A stretch of DNA of 64,000 nt, taken from assembly GCA_902834555.1 (NCBI GenBank), contig CADFJN010000001.1, positions 124,001 through 188,000 of the forward strand. Direction: 5' to 3'. Every line of letters starts with the position of its first letter. Position 1 is the stretch's first letter. The position numbers and the translations under genes were made by a program. The DNA is from Atopobiaceae bacterium (GTDB lineage: Bacteria > Actinomycetota > Coriobacteriia > Coriobacteriales > Atopobiaceae). Below, piece by piece: positions 11,326-22,867 of this stretch. The notes under the pieces are model-generated. The model was not told the DNA's origin and searched no databases. It saw nothing but the letters and a program-made list of their open reading frames with translations.

Positions 11326-12357
11326 CTAAACCGTCACCTTGGGAAAGACCAGGTCAAAGCGGGCTCCGCCGGTGGAGCTTGCGTTGGATGCCGTGATCTG
11401 GGCGCCCTGGGCCACAAGCAGCGCGCGAGAGAGCGAGAGGCCAATGCCCACGCCGCTGGGGTTGCACGCGTCCTCGTCGCAGCGGGCGGGGTTGCTCGCG
11501 CCGTGGTAGAAGCGCTCGAAGACGTGGGGCAAGTCCTTCTCGGCAATGCCTGGCCCGGTGTCCTCCACGCGGATGCGGCAGGCCACGGCATCCTCATGGG
11601 CCGTGATGCTTACGGTGCCGCCGGCGGGCGTGTGCTCCACGCAGTTCTTGAGCACGTTGGTCAGGGCCTCGCGGGTCCAGGCAGCGTCGCCCATGAAGGA
11701 GCAGTCCGGCTCCACCTGTGCCCGGAAGGTCACGCCGGCAAGGTCTGCGGTCACGGCCAGCGGCTCTTGCGCGGCCATGACCAGCGAAGATACGTCCACG
11801 CGATGGCGCTCCAGTCGCACCACGCCGGCGTCCAGGCGCGCGAGCTTGAGCAGGGACGAGACGAGCCACTGTAGCTGCTCCAGCATTCGGCCACAGTCGC
11901 GCACGCGCTGGGCGTCCTCGGGAGTGGCCGCCGACTTGCGCATGAGCTCCAGCTCGATACCAAGCGACGTGAGCGGGGTACGCAGCTGGTGCGAGATATC
12001 GGCCAGGGCGTCGGCAAGCGCGTGCTTCTCGGCCTCGAGCTCCTCGTTTGCTACCACGAGCTGCGTCACGGTCTTGTCGAGCTGACTGGCGAGAATGGCA
12101 AGCTCGCCCTCGCCCATGCCCTTGAAGCTTACGTCGCGCTCGCCGGAGAGCGCGCGGTCCAGGCGCTCGGAGAGCTGGGCGATGCGGCGGTAGCGCAGGG
12201 AGGTTGTGGTTGCGTAGAGCGCCAGCAGGGCGGCGCCGCACGCGAGGACCCACGCCGCCGCGGCTGGGCCCGCTTGCAGCCAGGCGCCCGCACAGCAGGC
12301 TGCGGTCGCGGCTGCGCCAATGCCGAGAAGCGCGATGAACCGGGGGTCGCGTGGCAT
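11326..12357 (-). CDS. Sensor histidine kinase, probably intramembrane-sensing
   Basis: 343 residues. Two N-terminal helices (about 7-48) have almost no loop between them and no extracellular sensor domain, followed by a HAMP-like linker and coiled coil. The DHp domain has His123 in DISHQLRTPL, and the ATPase domain has the N box (NVLKNCVEH) and G box (DTGPGI). Kinases of this kind often detect flux through a partner ABC exporter rather than a ligand. It starts four bases after the response regulator stop, so the two are co-transcribed; the ABC genes follow 76 bases downstream. Confidence 0.92.
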   Translation of the reverse strand: MPRDPRFIALLGIGAAATAACCAGAWLQAGPAAAAWVLACGAALLALYATTTSLRYRRIAQLSERLDRALSGERDVSFKGMGEGELAILASQLDKTVTQLVVANEELEAEKHALADALADISHQLRTPLTSLGIELELMRKSAATPEDAQRVRDCGRMLEQLQWLVSSLLKLARLDAGVVRLERHRVDVSSLVMAAQEPLAVTADLAGVTFRAQVEPDCSFMGDAAWTREALTNVLKNCVEHTPAGGTVSITAHEDAVACRIRVEDTGPGIAEKDLPHVFERFYHGASNPARCDEDACNPSGVGIGLSLSRALLVAQGAQITASNASSTGGARFDLVFPKVTV

Positions 12358-12361
12358 GGCG

Positions 12362-13039
12362 CTACTCCGCTGCGCGGTAGCCCATGCCGCGAACGGTGCG
12401 GATGAGCTGCGGATTTGCGGGATCGTCCTCGATCTTGTCGCGCAGGCGCCGAATGTAGACCGAGAGGGTGTTCTCCTCCACGTAGGCGCCGGAGTCCTCC
12501 CAGAGCGCCTCGCGCATCATGTCGCGCGTCACGATGCCGCCCGCCTTGCTCGCAAAGAGCAGCAGCAGGCGGTACTCGACGGCCGAGAGGTCAAGCTCGC
12601 GTCCGTCTTTTGTCGCGCGGGCGCGGGCGGGGTCCACGGTGACGCTTCCCAGGTGCAGCAGGTGCTGCGTGGGCTGCGAGCGCCGCAGCACGGTGCGGAT
12701 GCGTGCGAGCAGCTCGCGCGGGCGGAAGGGCTTGGCAATGTAGTCGTCGGCGCCCATCGAGAGCCCCGCGACGGTGTTGAACTCGTCGTCCGATGCGGTG
12801 AGAAAGACCACGGGCAGGTGCGGGCGGGCCTCCTTGAGCGCGCCGCACACGGCAAAGCCGTTGCCCTGCTCCAGCGTGACGTCGAGAAGCACGAGGTCAA
12901 AGGGCTTCTCGGCACGCGTTCCCAGGGCGATGGCTCCGTCCTGGCTGGGGGTTGCCTCGACGTCGTAGCCCTCGGAGCGCAGAAGCTCCGTGAGCGTGCG
13001 GACTATGTCCGCGTTGTCCTCGACGAGCAGTATGCGCAT
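12362..13039 (-). CDS. OmpR/PhoB-family response regulator
   Basis: 225 residues. The receiver domain has the acidic pocket (Glu7, Asp8), phospho-acceptor Asp53 in LVLLDV, Thr81 and Lys103 (IAKPF); the C-terminal winged helix-turn-helix (about 130-225) ends VRGMGYRAAE. It is phosphorylated by the adjacent kinase and most likely activates the ABC exporter genes of the same cluster. The role is inferred from position. Confidence 0.94.
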   Translation of the reverse strand: MRILLVEDNADIVRTLTELLRSEGYDVEATPSQDGAIALGTRAEKPFDLVLLDVTLEQGNGFAVCGALKEARPHLPVVFLTASDDEFNTVAGLSMGADDYIAKPFRPRELLARIRTVLRRSQPTQHLLHLGSVTVDPARARATKDGRELDLSAVEYRLLLLFASKAGGIVTRDMMREALWEDSGAYVEENTLSVYIRRLRDKIEDDPANPQLIRTVRGMGYRAAE

Positions 13040-13152
13040 GGCGCCTCCCCGGTCGTGCGGTGGTTGGCGGTTGTGCGATCACGCGGTCGCGGCTCTCGCG
13101 CGGCGCGGTCCCGGCGGTCGCGACTCCTGTGCGGCACGTTACCACACCACAC

Positions 13153-13979
13153 TTACCACACCGAGAGCGGCGCGTCCTGGGCAGAGACGCAGACGGTCAG
13201 GTGGCCGTCGGGCGTGCGCGCCTCCGTGAACGTCTCGTTGGTGGCCTCGGCGCCCACGGCGGCGGCCAGCGTGCGCACCGCAACGCTGGGTCGGTTATTC
13301 TCGTGCGAGAGGTGCATACCCACGATGACCTCGGTCTCGTTGGTCACAAGGTCCTGCAGCGCGTCGGCTGCCTGGGCGTTAGAGAGATGCCCATGGCGGC
13401 CATGGATGCGCTGCTTGAGGTAGCCGGGGTAGAGGGGCCCGTGGCGAGCATGCGCTCGTCGTGGTTGGACTCGAGCGCGAGCACGCGGCAGCCGGTGAGC
13501 GCCTGGCCAGCCTCGTCGGTAAGCACGCCCGTGTCGGTGCAGTAGCCCAAGGCGTCCGTAAGCTCGCCGTTCTCGTCCGTGGTCGCGAAGCGAAAGTCCA
13601 CCGGGTCCGCCACGTCGTGGCTGGTGGGGAAGACGGTCACGTGCATGCCGCACAGCTCGAGCGCGTCCGTGTGATTGATGACCTCAAACGGGAGCTGCGA
13701 GAGGCGCTCGCGCGCGGCGATGGTACCGGCCGTCGCGAAGAGCGGGCCGTCAAAGTGGTTGGCAAAGACCGGCAGGCCAGAGACGTGATCGGTGTGCTCG
13801 TGGGTGAGAAGGACCGCGCGGACGTCGCCCATGTCGACGCCCAGCTCGCTGGCGCGCGCCAAAAGCGTGCGGCGGGCGATACCGTCGTCGATGAGCACGC
13901 TGCCCGTGGGGCCTTCGACCACGGCAGCGTTGCCCTTCGAGCCCGATGCCAGGACGTGCAGGTGGATCTGTGGGGTCAT
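13153..13979 (-). pseudogene. WalJ/YycJ-like MBL-fold hydrolase, frameshifted
   Basis: The first part encodes a metallo-beta-lactamase fold with the metal motif THEHTDH (59-65) and reads to LALESNHDERMLATG. There the frame is lost, and the rest (YPGYLKQRIHGRHGHLSN to HLSHENNRPSVAVRTL) continues in another frame. Removing two bases from the AGAG at 13431-13434 (CTCT on the coding strand) restores a normal family sequence, so a 2 bp duplication or a sequencing error is the likely cause. WalJ homologues are exonuclease-like hydrolases tied to cell-wall and replication control and often sit by walRK. Here the gene lies 113 bases upstream of the response regulator. Confidence 0.85.
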
Positions 13980-14103
13980 GCGGCGGTTCCTCTCAGTGGT
14001 TGGGTAGTGCGTTTTGCGCGCCGCGGTGTTGCGCGGTGGCGTTGCGCAGCGGACAGCGTAGCAGCACCGCGCCAGCCCGTCAGTGCCCCTCGTCCAAGGC
14101 CCG

Positions 14104-14201
14104 AAAAGTGAACACGAATTCAATGTCGACTGGCATGGCTTAGCAAAATCCCTGTTGCCGAGAAGCGCAAGAGAGCCGCGATTGAAAACGTGTTCACTTT
14201 T
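14104..14201 (+). repeat. Inverted-repeat element, CCCAG-core superfamily, subgroup A (copy 2)
   Basis: 98 bp. AAAAGTGAACACG and TTCAAT at the left pair with ATTGAAAA and CGTGTTCACTTTT at the right (19 of 21 positions). The core is a degraded version (ATCCCTGTTGCC). The rest of the 13980-14338 gap holds a GC-rich tandem direct repeat around 14234-14275 (GGCTGTCA followed by CGGGCT or CTGGGCT) and no gene I can support. Confidence 0.8.
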
Positions 14202-14338
14202 CCGCAGTGGAAGGGGGCCGAGGCTTGGGGCGCGGCTGTCAACCGGGCTTGGGCTGTCAGACTGGGCTACGGTCCAGCGGCCCAGATGGCCGCGCGGCCG
14301 CGACGGCTGCGGTCTGCCGGTTTTCTCGCGCCCTAGCC

Positions 14339-15517
14339 CTAGATGCGCGTTATTGTGACCTTGCCATTCTCAAACGTGATGTCGTAATCCTCGACCGTTA
14401 CCTCAGGCGGCTCAAACCGGGCCAGCTCTTGGCTGAGCTCCCTTCCGCGCCGTCCCGGTAGCAGCGACCAAATAAGCCGCTGCCGCTCCTCGGCGAGTCG
14501 CGGCCTTCTCAGCGCGCGCCGGTGCTTCGAGAAGTCGCCCATTCCACCGCGCTCGAGAAGCGACATCGCCTGCAGCATTACACGGTCAATCCCGCCGCGC
14601 TCGTAGAAATCTTCCTTGGTCACGGGGAGAACCGAGAGGCCCTGCACCAGCAGGTCTCGGTCGCGGCGCTTGTCGGCAACGACAGCTTTGCGCATGCTGT
14701 CAGCTGTATTGCTGTCAAGAAGTCCGGTCGCAGATGCTCCGGGGACATCTTCCCCAAAGTGAGGACCGCCATCATAGTTGAAACCAACATTGGTGTCTTT
14801 GACGAGCGAGTCCGGAACGCGGCTCCTCTTGTCAACCAGCGAGAGGAGTGGCCCACGTGCAATAAACCTGGGGTTTAGCTGCATCTCTCCAAGCTCGTAC
14901 CCAAGTTCGTGAAGCGGCATCCGAGCCAGCCCGTTGAGAAGTGCCTCCTGCGGAGACCATGCCTCGTCCATGAGCCACTCTGCTACCCTGCGGCTTTGCT
15001 CAAGCCCCGCAAGATCACGAGCAGCTGAGACGTACGACCGGATTTTATCTGCAGTGGTTACCGGCTTGATGCTGTATGTGACCGCGCCGTCGCGGGGGTC
15101 ACGTGCATCGCGCGAGAATCGCCCGCACAGTTCAAGCCCCGCAAGAAGCTGCATGACTGGAGACATGATGGTTCCAAGTTCAATGAAGAGCAGCTCGGGG
15201 CAGGGAATCCGGACCATGCTGCCAAGTTCAATGGTGGGGTTTGCCGGCAGGCCGCGCACGTAGACGGTGTTTATCGCGGTTCGTGAACGGATGCGCGCAC
15301 CAGGCCGCGGGACCATCACTTGGACCCGCCCGCGCACGTCGGAAAGACTGACGCCAACAGACTCCAGGCACGTGTTAATCCGACGCCGCGTCCAGTACCT
15401 CCCCGGCGCGACCGCGGAGGTTTCGAGGCTGTGCCGATCCGCCGAGAGGGTGCGCCCCGAGTTTCTCCACGCGCGCAGGATGTGCAGGGCCGTGAGCTTG
15501 TTGAACGTGATTCTCAT
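14339..15517 (-). CDS. Hypothetical protein, possible DUF559/Vsr-like nuclease fold
   Basis: 392 residues, no membrane segments. The C-terminal third contains NYDGGPHFG (247-255), then ADKRRDRDLLVQGLSVLPVTKEDFY (written here as motif ADKRRDRD at 281-288 plus GLSVLPVT at 293-300). Spacing of D-G-x-x-H, D-x-x-R and a G-x-x-V strand resembles PD-(D/E)XK enzymes of the DUF559/Vsr type, and many genome-encoded relatives pair with AbiEi-like regions. The N-terminal region (1-140) contains the phrase ELLFIELGTIMSP. The assignment is inference from motif spacing. The gene stands alone and is flanked by three inverted-repeat elements (14104, 15610, 15993). Confidence 0.6.
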   Translation of the reverse strand: MRITFNKLTALHILRAWRNSGRTLSADRHSLETSAVAPGRYWTRRRINTCLESVGVSLSDVRGRVQVMVPRPGARIRSRTAINTVYVRGLPANPTIELGSMVRIPCPELLFIELGTIMSPVMQLLAGLELCGRFSRDARDPRDGAVTYSIKPVTTADKIRSYVSAARDLAGLEQSRRVAEWLMDEAWSPQEALLNGLARMPLHELGYELGEMQLNPRFIARGPLLSLVDKRSRVPDSLVKDTNVGFNYDGGPHFGEDVPGASATGLLDSNTADSMRKAVVADKRRDRDLLVQGLSVLPVTKEDFYERGGIDRVMLQAMSLLERGGMGDFSKHRRALRRPRLAEERQRLIWSLLPGRRGRELSQELARFEPPEVTVEDYDITFENGKVTITRI

Positions 15518-15609
15518 CTTGGCCTCCTCCGACGGCGGATTGCCGGTGCTGCTTGGGCGCAGGCGCGTGCCGAGAGGTTACGCCATCTCCCGCCCCGGTC
15601 GCGCCCTGG

Positions 15610-15706
15610 AAAGTGAACACGATTCCAATTGGCGGCTCCGATTTTTCGAAAAAAGCCCAGTTGGCCAGCGTGCGTACGCTATGGCAATTGAAAACGTGTT
15701 CGCTTT
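15610..15706 (+). repeat. Inverted-repeat element, CCCAG-core superfamily, subgroup A (copy 3)
   Basis: 97 bp. Left arm AAAGTGAACACG, right arm CGTGTTCGCTTT (one change). The core AAGCCCAGTTGGCC is well preserved. Confidence 0.8.
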
Positions 15707-15992
15707 CTGGTGTCAGGTTGGTGCAAGCGACCTTGGGCCTGGCGGGTCAAAATTGACGGTTGGGATGAGAGAAAACGCTCTCGAGAAGGGCTCTGGGACT
15801 TTCTCGTGCAAGAAGCTGGTCAGATTACGGGTTCGCGGAGGCCAGATTCTCTCGTCGGGGGGCTTCTTTGGGACGGGAGAATGACGTCGCGAGATCGTGC
15901 AAGAAATTACATCATTCCGCCACAATGGCATGTCCGTCCGCAAACCCTTGCCGACGCTGCTCCGTTGCCCTGCCGACCCGCTCCACCCGGTC
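15707..15992. other. Intergenic stretch between two repeat elements
   Basis: 286 bases between two subgroup A elements. Both strands have short open frames, but none has a ribosome-binding site with a plausible start, a family resemblance, or the local codon bias. I see nothing assignable here. Confidence 0.5.
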
Positions 15993-16089
15993 AAAAGTGA
16001 ACACGAATTCAATCCGGTCGAGACGAGGCGGCCATAACCCCAGTTGGCGGTAATTCCGTCGGAGTTGCGATTGAAAACGTGTTCACTTT
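15993..16089 (+). repeat. Inverted-repeat element, CCCAG-core superfamily, subgroup A (copy 4)
   Basis: 97 bp, same orientation as copies 2 and 3. Left arm AAAAGTGAACACG, right arm CGTGTTCACTTT; core AACCCCAGTTGGCGG. It lies about 210 bases upstream of tilS. Confidence 0.8.
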
Positions 16090-16301
16090 CGAGGATGGCG
16101 CGGCCTGCGAGACCCGGTGACCGTCGGCGTTCGAGGCCAGCCGGGCGGCGAATCGTGTGGCTCTGCTTGCCCGGCGGGTTACGGAACGGTGCACGGGATT
16201 TTGGGCGCGGCTCCCAGCGGGGTAGAATCGTGCGCGTAACCGCGCGCCGCACGCCACGCTGCGCGCCGGCGCCGCGCGCACCCGAAGGGAGGAAACCGCA
16301 C

Positions 16302-17837
16302 ATGCCAAGCGTTGCACGCAGATACGGCTCGGGAGACGCCGGTGCCGCCAGTCCCTTCGAGCGCCCGTCCCGCAGCACCGACGACGCCCTGCGCGCGCCC
16401 GTGGTGCTCATGGTCTCCGGTGGCGCGGACTCCACGGCCCTCCTGGTGCTGGCGGCAACCTCCGCACTCGACATCGAGGACGGCCGCGGCCGCGCCCGCA
16501 TCGCCCGCGAGCGCCTTCACGTGCTCCACGTAAACCATCGCCTGCGCGGCATCGACGCCGACGAGGACGAGGAGTTCGTCCGCGACCTTGCCGCCCGCTA
16601 CGGCATCCCCTGCACCATCCGCCGCGTGGACGTGGCGGCGCTGGCCGCGGCCTCGCCTGACGGCAACGTGGAGAACGCCGGCCGAGAGGTGCGCTACAGC
16701 GAGGCCACCCGCCTGGCCAACGAGCTCTCGGCCCAGCTTGGCACGCCCCGCTCGGCCGCGCGCATCCTCACTGCTCACACGGCCAACGACCGCGCCGAGA
16801 CCTTTGTGATGAACGCCATCCGCGGCACTGGCGCATCGGGCCTCTCGTCCATCCCACGCCGCCGCAACCGCGTGGTGCGCCCGCTGCTCGACCGCACGCA
16901 CGACGAGCTCTGCGAGTTCCTGCGCATGCGCGGCATCGTGTGGCGCGAGGACGATACAAACGCTGACACCCGCTACCTGCGCGCCTACGTGCGCCACGAG
17001 GTCATGCCGGTGCTCGAGCGGAGAAACCCCCGCGTAGTGGCAAGCCTTTCGACCACCTGCGACATCCTCTCGGACGAGGACGCCTACCTCACCGCCGTTG
17101 CCGCGCGCACCCTGCGCGACCTCACGCGCCGCACGGGGGAGGGCGCTCTTGCCCTGGACGCCGCGCGCCTCTCGGCTTGCGAGGTGGCAATCGCCCGGCG
17201 CGTGGTTCGCGCGGCGATTCTCGCGGTTTGCCCCGACGCCCGGCTCGAGGCGCGCCACATTGCCCAGGTGCTCTCGCTTGTTGCGGCGGGCGCGGGGTCC
17301 GCGTCCGTCCCCATGGGCGTGGACGCCCGCGTGGAGTACGGTCTGCTCTTCCTGCGCGCCAGTGCGCCCAAGGCCCACGACTTTGCCGGCTGGCTCGAGG
17401 TCCCCGGCGAGCTCCCGCTCGGCGATCCCCGCCCGGGACGCGCTCCCGCGCACCTCTCGGCGCGTCTCCTCCCGGCGCCGGACGGCGCGGACATCCCCGC
17501 GCTTGCCCTCTCGCATGGCCGCGAGTGGGCCGGTACCTCGGTCCTTCTCGACGCCTCCGCCTGCGGGATCGACGCCAGTATGGGCGGCAGGCTCTGGGTC
17601 GACTCCCCGCACCCGGGCGACGTCCTGTGCCCCCTGGGCATGCACGGCCAGTCGAAGAAGGTGTCAGACCTGCTCAACGAGGCCCGCATCCCGGCGGCCG
17701 AGCGCCTGCTGGTGCCCGTGGTGCGCACCTCGCCCACCGGCTCCGTGGTGTGGGTTGCGGGAATCAGGGCCGACGAGCGTGCGCGATGCACGTCGCGCAC
17801 CTCACACTTGCTAGAATTGAGTCTCCGAACAGCATAG
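16302..17837 (+). CDS. tilS: tRNA(Ile)-lysidine synthase TilS
   Basis: 511 residues. The PP-loop SGGADST (39-45) marks the N-type ATP pyrophosphatase that activates C34 of the CAU-anticodon isoleucine tRNA for lysine attachment, switching it from Met to Ile decoding. LHVNHRLRG and the HTANDRAETFVMNAIRG stretch are characteristic of TilS, and the C-terminal substrate-binding domain follows. GGGAGG at 16288-16293 fixes the ATG at 16302; the frame is open further upstream but runs through the repeat element. Followed by hpt and ftsH, the classic Gram-positive order. Confidence 0.95.
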   Translation: MPSVARRYGSGDAGAASPFERPSRSTDDALRAPVVLMVSGGADSTALLVLAATSALDIEDGRGRARIARERLHVLHVNHRLRGIDADEDEEFVRDLAARYGIPCTIRRVDVAALAAASPDGNVENAGREVRYSEATRLANELSAQLGTPRSAARILTAHTANDRAETFVMNAIRGTGASGLSSIPRRRNRVVRPLLDRTHDELCEFLRMRGIVWREDDTNADTRYLRAYVRHEVMPVLERRNPRVVASLSTTCDILSDEDAYLTAVAARTLRDLTRRTGEGALALDAARLSACEVAIARRVVRAAILAVCPDARLEARHIAQVLSLVAAGAGSASVPMGVDARVEYGLLFLRASAPKAHDFAGWLEVPGELPLGDPRPGRAPAHLSARLLPAPDGADIPALALSHGREWAGTSVLLDASACGIDASMGGRLWVDSPHPGDVLCPLGMHGQSKKVSDLLNEARIPAAERLLVPVVRTSPTGSVVWVAGIRADERARCTSRTSHLLELSLRTA

Positions 17838-17891
17838 ACGGCGCGCGGGCCGAGAAGTGCGGCGAGCGCCCGTCGGGAGTGGAGGATCGCA

Positions 17892-18440
17892 ATGGCAGAG
17901 ATGCATCCGGACGTGGAGAGCGTCGTCCTGAGCGAGGAGGACATCCACCGGATCGTGTCCCGCATGGGGCGCCAGATCTCCGAGGACTACGCCGACAAGA
18001 ACCCGCTCATCGTGGCCGTATTGCGCGGCGCCTTCGTCTTCACCGCAGACCTCATGCGCGCCATCACCGTGCCGTGCTCGGTGGACTTCATGGCCGTGAG
18101 CAGCTACGGCGACGGGGTAAAGAGCTCGGGCGTGGTGCGCATCGTGAAGGACCTCGACACCAAGGTCGAGGGGCGCCACGTCATTGTGGCCGAGGACATT
18201 CTCGACTCTGGCCTCACCCTGTCCTACCTGGTAAAGCTCCTGCAGTCGAGAAAACCCGCTTCCGTCGAAATTGCGGCCTTCTCGATCAAGGACATCCCCA
18301 ACCACACGCCGGCCGTCACCCCGCGCTACGTGGGCGCGCACGTGCCCGACGCCTTTGTGGTGGGCTACGGCCTCGACTACGCCGAGCGCTACCGCAATCT
18401 GCCCTACGTGGGCATCCTCAAGCCCGAGGTTTACTCCTAG
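17892..18440 (+). CDS. hpt: Hypoxanthine phosphoribosyltransferase
   Basis: 182 residues, normal for the family. It makes IMP or GMP from hypoxanthine or guanine plus PRPP (purine salvage). The PRPP-binding motif is VAEDILDSGLTL, with LRGAF near the N-terminus and VGYGLDYAERYRNLPYVG near the end. It starts 54 bases after tilS and ends 42 bases before ftsH; the three are likely one transcript. Confidence 0.97.
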   Translation: MAEMHPDVESVVLSEEDIHRIVSRMGRQISEDYADKNPLIVAVLRGAFVFTADLMRAITVPCSVDFMAVSSYGDGVKSSGVVRIVKDLDTKVEGRHVIVAEDILDSGLTLSYLVKLLQSRKPASVEIAAFSIKDIPNHTPAVTPRYVGAHVPDAFVVGYGLDYAERYRNLPYVGILKPEVYS

Positions 18441-18482
18441 TGGCGCCCCGGCCTCGGAAAGCAATCGCAAGGAGACGTTTTC

Positions 18483-20514
<2,032 letters not shown>

Positions 20515-20525
<11 letters not shown>

Positions 20526-21699
20526 CGAGAAGAACTACGCCTACGGGGCGTCCAAGTCCTCCATCCGCGAGATTGCCGCCTACGGCGCCGCGCGCAAGGC
20601 GCAGATTGGCGCCGAGAACGTCTTCGACTTCAGCCTGGGCAACCCGTCGATTCCCGCCCCGGATGCCGTGCGCGAGTCCATCGAGCGCTCGCTCCAGCTG
20701 CCGCCCACGCAGCTCCACAGCTACACCCCGGCCTCTGGCCTGCCCTTTGTTCGCGAGAAGCTCGCCGCGTCGCTCTGCCGCCGCTATGGCGAGAACACCG
20801 CTGCCGCCGACGACCTCTACCTCACCTGCGGTGCGGCGGCGTCGCTCTCCATCAGCTTCCACGCGGTGGTCAACCCCGGCGACGAGGTCATTGTGATTGC
20901 CCCGTACTTCCCCGAGTACCGCGTTTGGATCGAGACCGCCGGCGCCACATGCGTCGAGGTCATGGCGGATCCGGAGACCTTCCAGATTGACACCGAGGCC
21001 GTGCGTGCCGCCATCACACCGCGCACAAAGGCCGTCGTGATCAACTCGCCCAACAACCCCGTGGGCTCGGTCTACTCGGCGCAGAACCTCGCCGCGCTGG
21101 CAGATGTCCTGCACGAGCGCGAGGACGCCCTTGGCACGGCCATCTACCTCGTGGCCGACGAGCCCTACCGCGAGATCTCCTACGGTGCGGAGGTGCCCTG
21201 GGTCCCGGCGATTTACGACCGCACGCTGGTGTGCTACTCGTACTCCAAGAGCCTCTCGCTTCCCGGCGAGCGCATTGGCTGGGTGCTGGTGCCGCCAACC
21301 AACCCCGACCACGACCGCCTCGTTCCCGCCATCGCCGGCGCCGGCCGCTCGCTGGGCTTTGTCTGCGCGCCCGCGCTCTTCCAGCGCGTGGTTGCAGACT
21401 GCTGCGACGTGCCCTCGGACGTCGAGGCCTACGCGCGCAACCGCGAGGCGCTCACTCGCGGCCTCTCCGAGCTTGGTTACCACTACATCGAGCCGCAGGG
21501 TGCCTTCTACCTGTGGGTCAAGGCCCTGGAGCCCGACGCCAACGCCTTCTTCGAGCGCGCGAAGGCCCTCGAGCTGCTGCCCGTTCCGTCCGACAGCTTT
21601 GGCTGCACGGGCTGGGTGCGCATTGGCTACTGCGTGAGCTACGAGACCATCGTGAACTCGATGCCTGCGTGGAAGAAGCTGGCCGAGAGCTACAAGTAA
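20515..21699 (+). CDS. Pyridoxal-phosphate aminotransferase, class I/II
   Basis: 394 residues. Fold type I aminotransferase of the aspartate/aromatic group: GNPSIPAPD near the N-terminus, the NSPNNPVGSVY motif, Asp/Tyr of VADEPYRE, and the PLP lysine Lys245 in SYSKSLSLPGERIGW. The substrate cannot be told from sequence; the nearest usual annotation is an aspartate or aromatic amino acid aminotransferase. The ATG at 20515 lies inside the end of ftsH, suggesting translational coupling. Confidence 0.88.
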
Positions 21700-21707
21700 A
21701 CGCCGCG

Positions 21708-21740
21708 GCGGGCGCGCTCCCACGTTGGGTGTGCGCCCGC
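21708..21740. terminator. GC-rich hairpin after the aminotransferase gene
   Basis: Perfect 8 bp arms GCGGGCGC and GCGCCCGC flank a 17-base loop, nine bases after the stop codon. There is no T-run, so it may be a weak terminator or a mRNA 3' stabiliser. Confidence 0.45.
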
Positions 21741-21769
21741 TCGGTCAAATCTGCCGGGAGGGGAAAGGC

Positions 21770-22827
21770 ATGGCGTCTCGCACGTCTGGAAACACCTGCG
21801 GAGACTGCATCTTCTTTGGGGAGCGCACGGGCATCGTGCGCACGCGCAACGTGTGCGAGCGCCCTGGCGAGAAGCTTCGGGCGGTCGAGAAGGACGCTGC
21901 CGCCTGCGATGCCTACCAGGCCTCGCCCCGGACCGCGTTTGGGCTTGGCCGCCCGCTCGCGGCCGCGCCGGTGCCGGCAGCCGTGCAGGCCGCTGCTCCC
22001 GCGGCGCCCCGGCCCGTCTCCGGCAGGCAGATCCTCTGCGACACGCACTGTCACACGCTCTTCTCGCGCCACGCGTACTCGACGCTCGAGGAGGACGTGC
22101 GCGCCGCGGCCGCCCAGGGGATGGAGCTTCTCGGCGTCACGGACCATTACTCAAGCATGCTGTTTGCCCAGCAGACCGTTCAGGACTGGCAGTACTTTCT
22201 CAACCTGTGGGCGTGGCCGCGCAGGTGGCATGGGGTGCGCCTGCTTCGCGGGTGCGAGGCGGACATAGTCGACCTCGACGGCAACATCTTTGGGCACGAT
22301 GTCTTCTTCGAGGAGGGGCAAGCGGCATCAAGTTTCGCCGTCCGCATAACCTCAAGAAGATGGCCTTTGAGCAGTGCGATTATGTGATTGCGAGCGTCCA
22401 CAACAAGGACTTCACTGAGGGCGCCTCGCGCAAGCAGGTCACGCGCATGTACCTGCGCGTTCTTGAAGACCCCAAGGTGCTTATCCTGGGCCACATTGGC
22501 CGCACCGGCCTAGATTTTGATATAGACACGGTGCTTGGCGCCGTGAAGGAGCACGGCAAGCTCATCTAGGTCAACGAGTCGAGCCTTATTGCGCAGAAGC
22601 GCGCGGGCTCCTACAAGCGCTGCCGCCAGATTGTCGAGCGCTGCGCGGAGCTGGGTGTGAGCATCTCGTTTGGCTCGGATGCGCACGTCTCGTCGCTCGT
22701 TGGCCACCACGAGGCCGCAGACGCCCTGCTCGACGAGGTGCACTTCCCGCAGGAACTCGTGGCCTGCCGCGACGCCGACACCTTCGCCGGCGTTGTCGAA
22801 TCCGTGATTGGCCCCATGGCGGAGTAG
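21770..22827 (+). pseudogene. PHP-domain phosphoesterase, broken by frameshift and nonsense codon
   Basis: The N-terminal 45 residues hold four Cys (CGDC, then two more), perhaps a metal knot. The PHP domain follows: DTHCHT, then GVTDHYS, then the region up to HDVFFEEGQ in the first frame. At about 22311-22330 one base seems lost, because GIKFRRPHNLKKMAF to GAVKEHGKLI continues in another frame. That frame then meets TAG at 22567-22569, where relatives would read LIEVNESS (a GAG to TAG change). The last part (VNESSLIAQKR to FGSDAH, with the final metal motif) is intact to 22827. Two separate lesions argue for real decay rather than one sequencing error. Confidence 0.85.
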
Positions 22828-22867
22828 GAAAGACCTTCTCGACAGTGCATGCGCTCTCTAAACGGGG

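Noticed and set aside
15713..16501. A 262-codon minus-strand frame spanning the gap before tilS
   Set aside because: It crosses a repeat element and the tilS start, has no ribosome-binding site and no recognisable domain.
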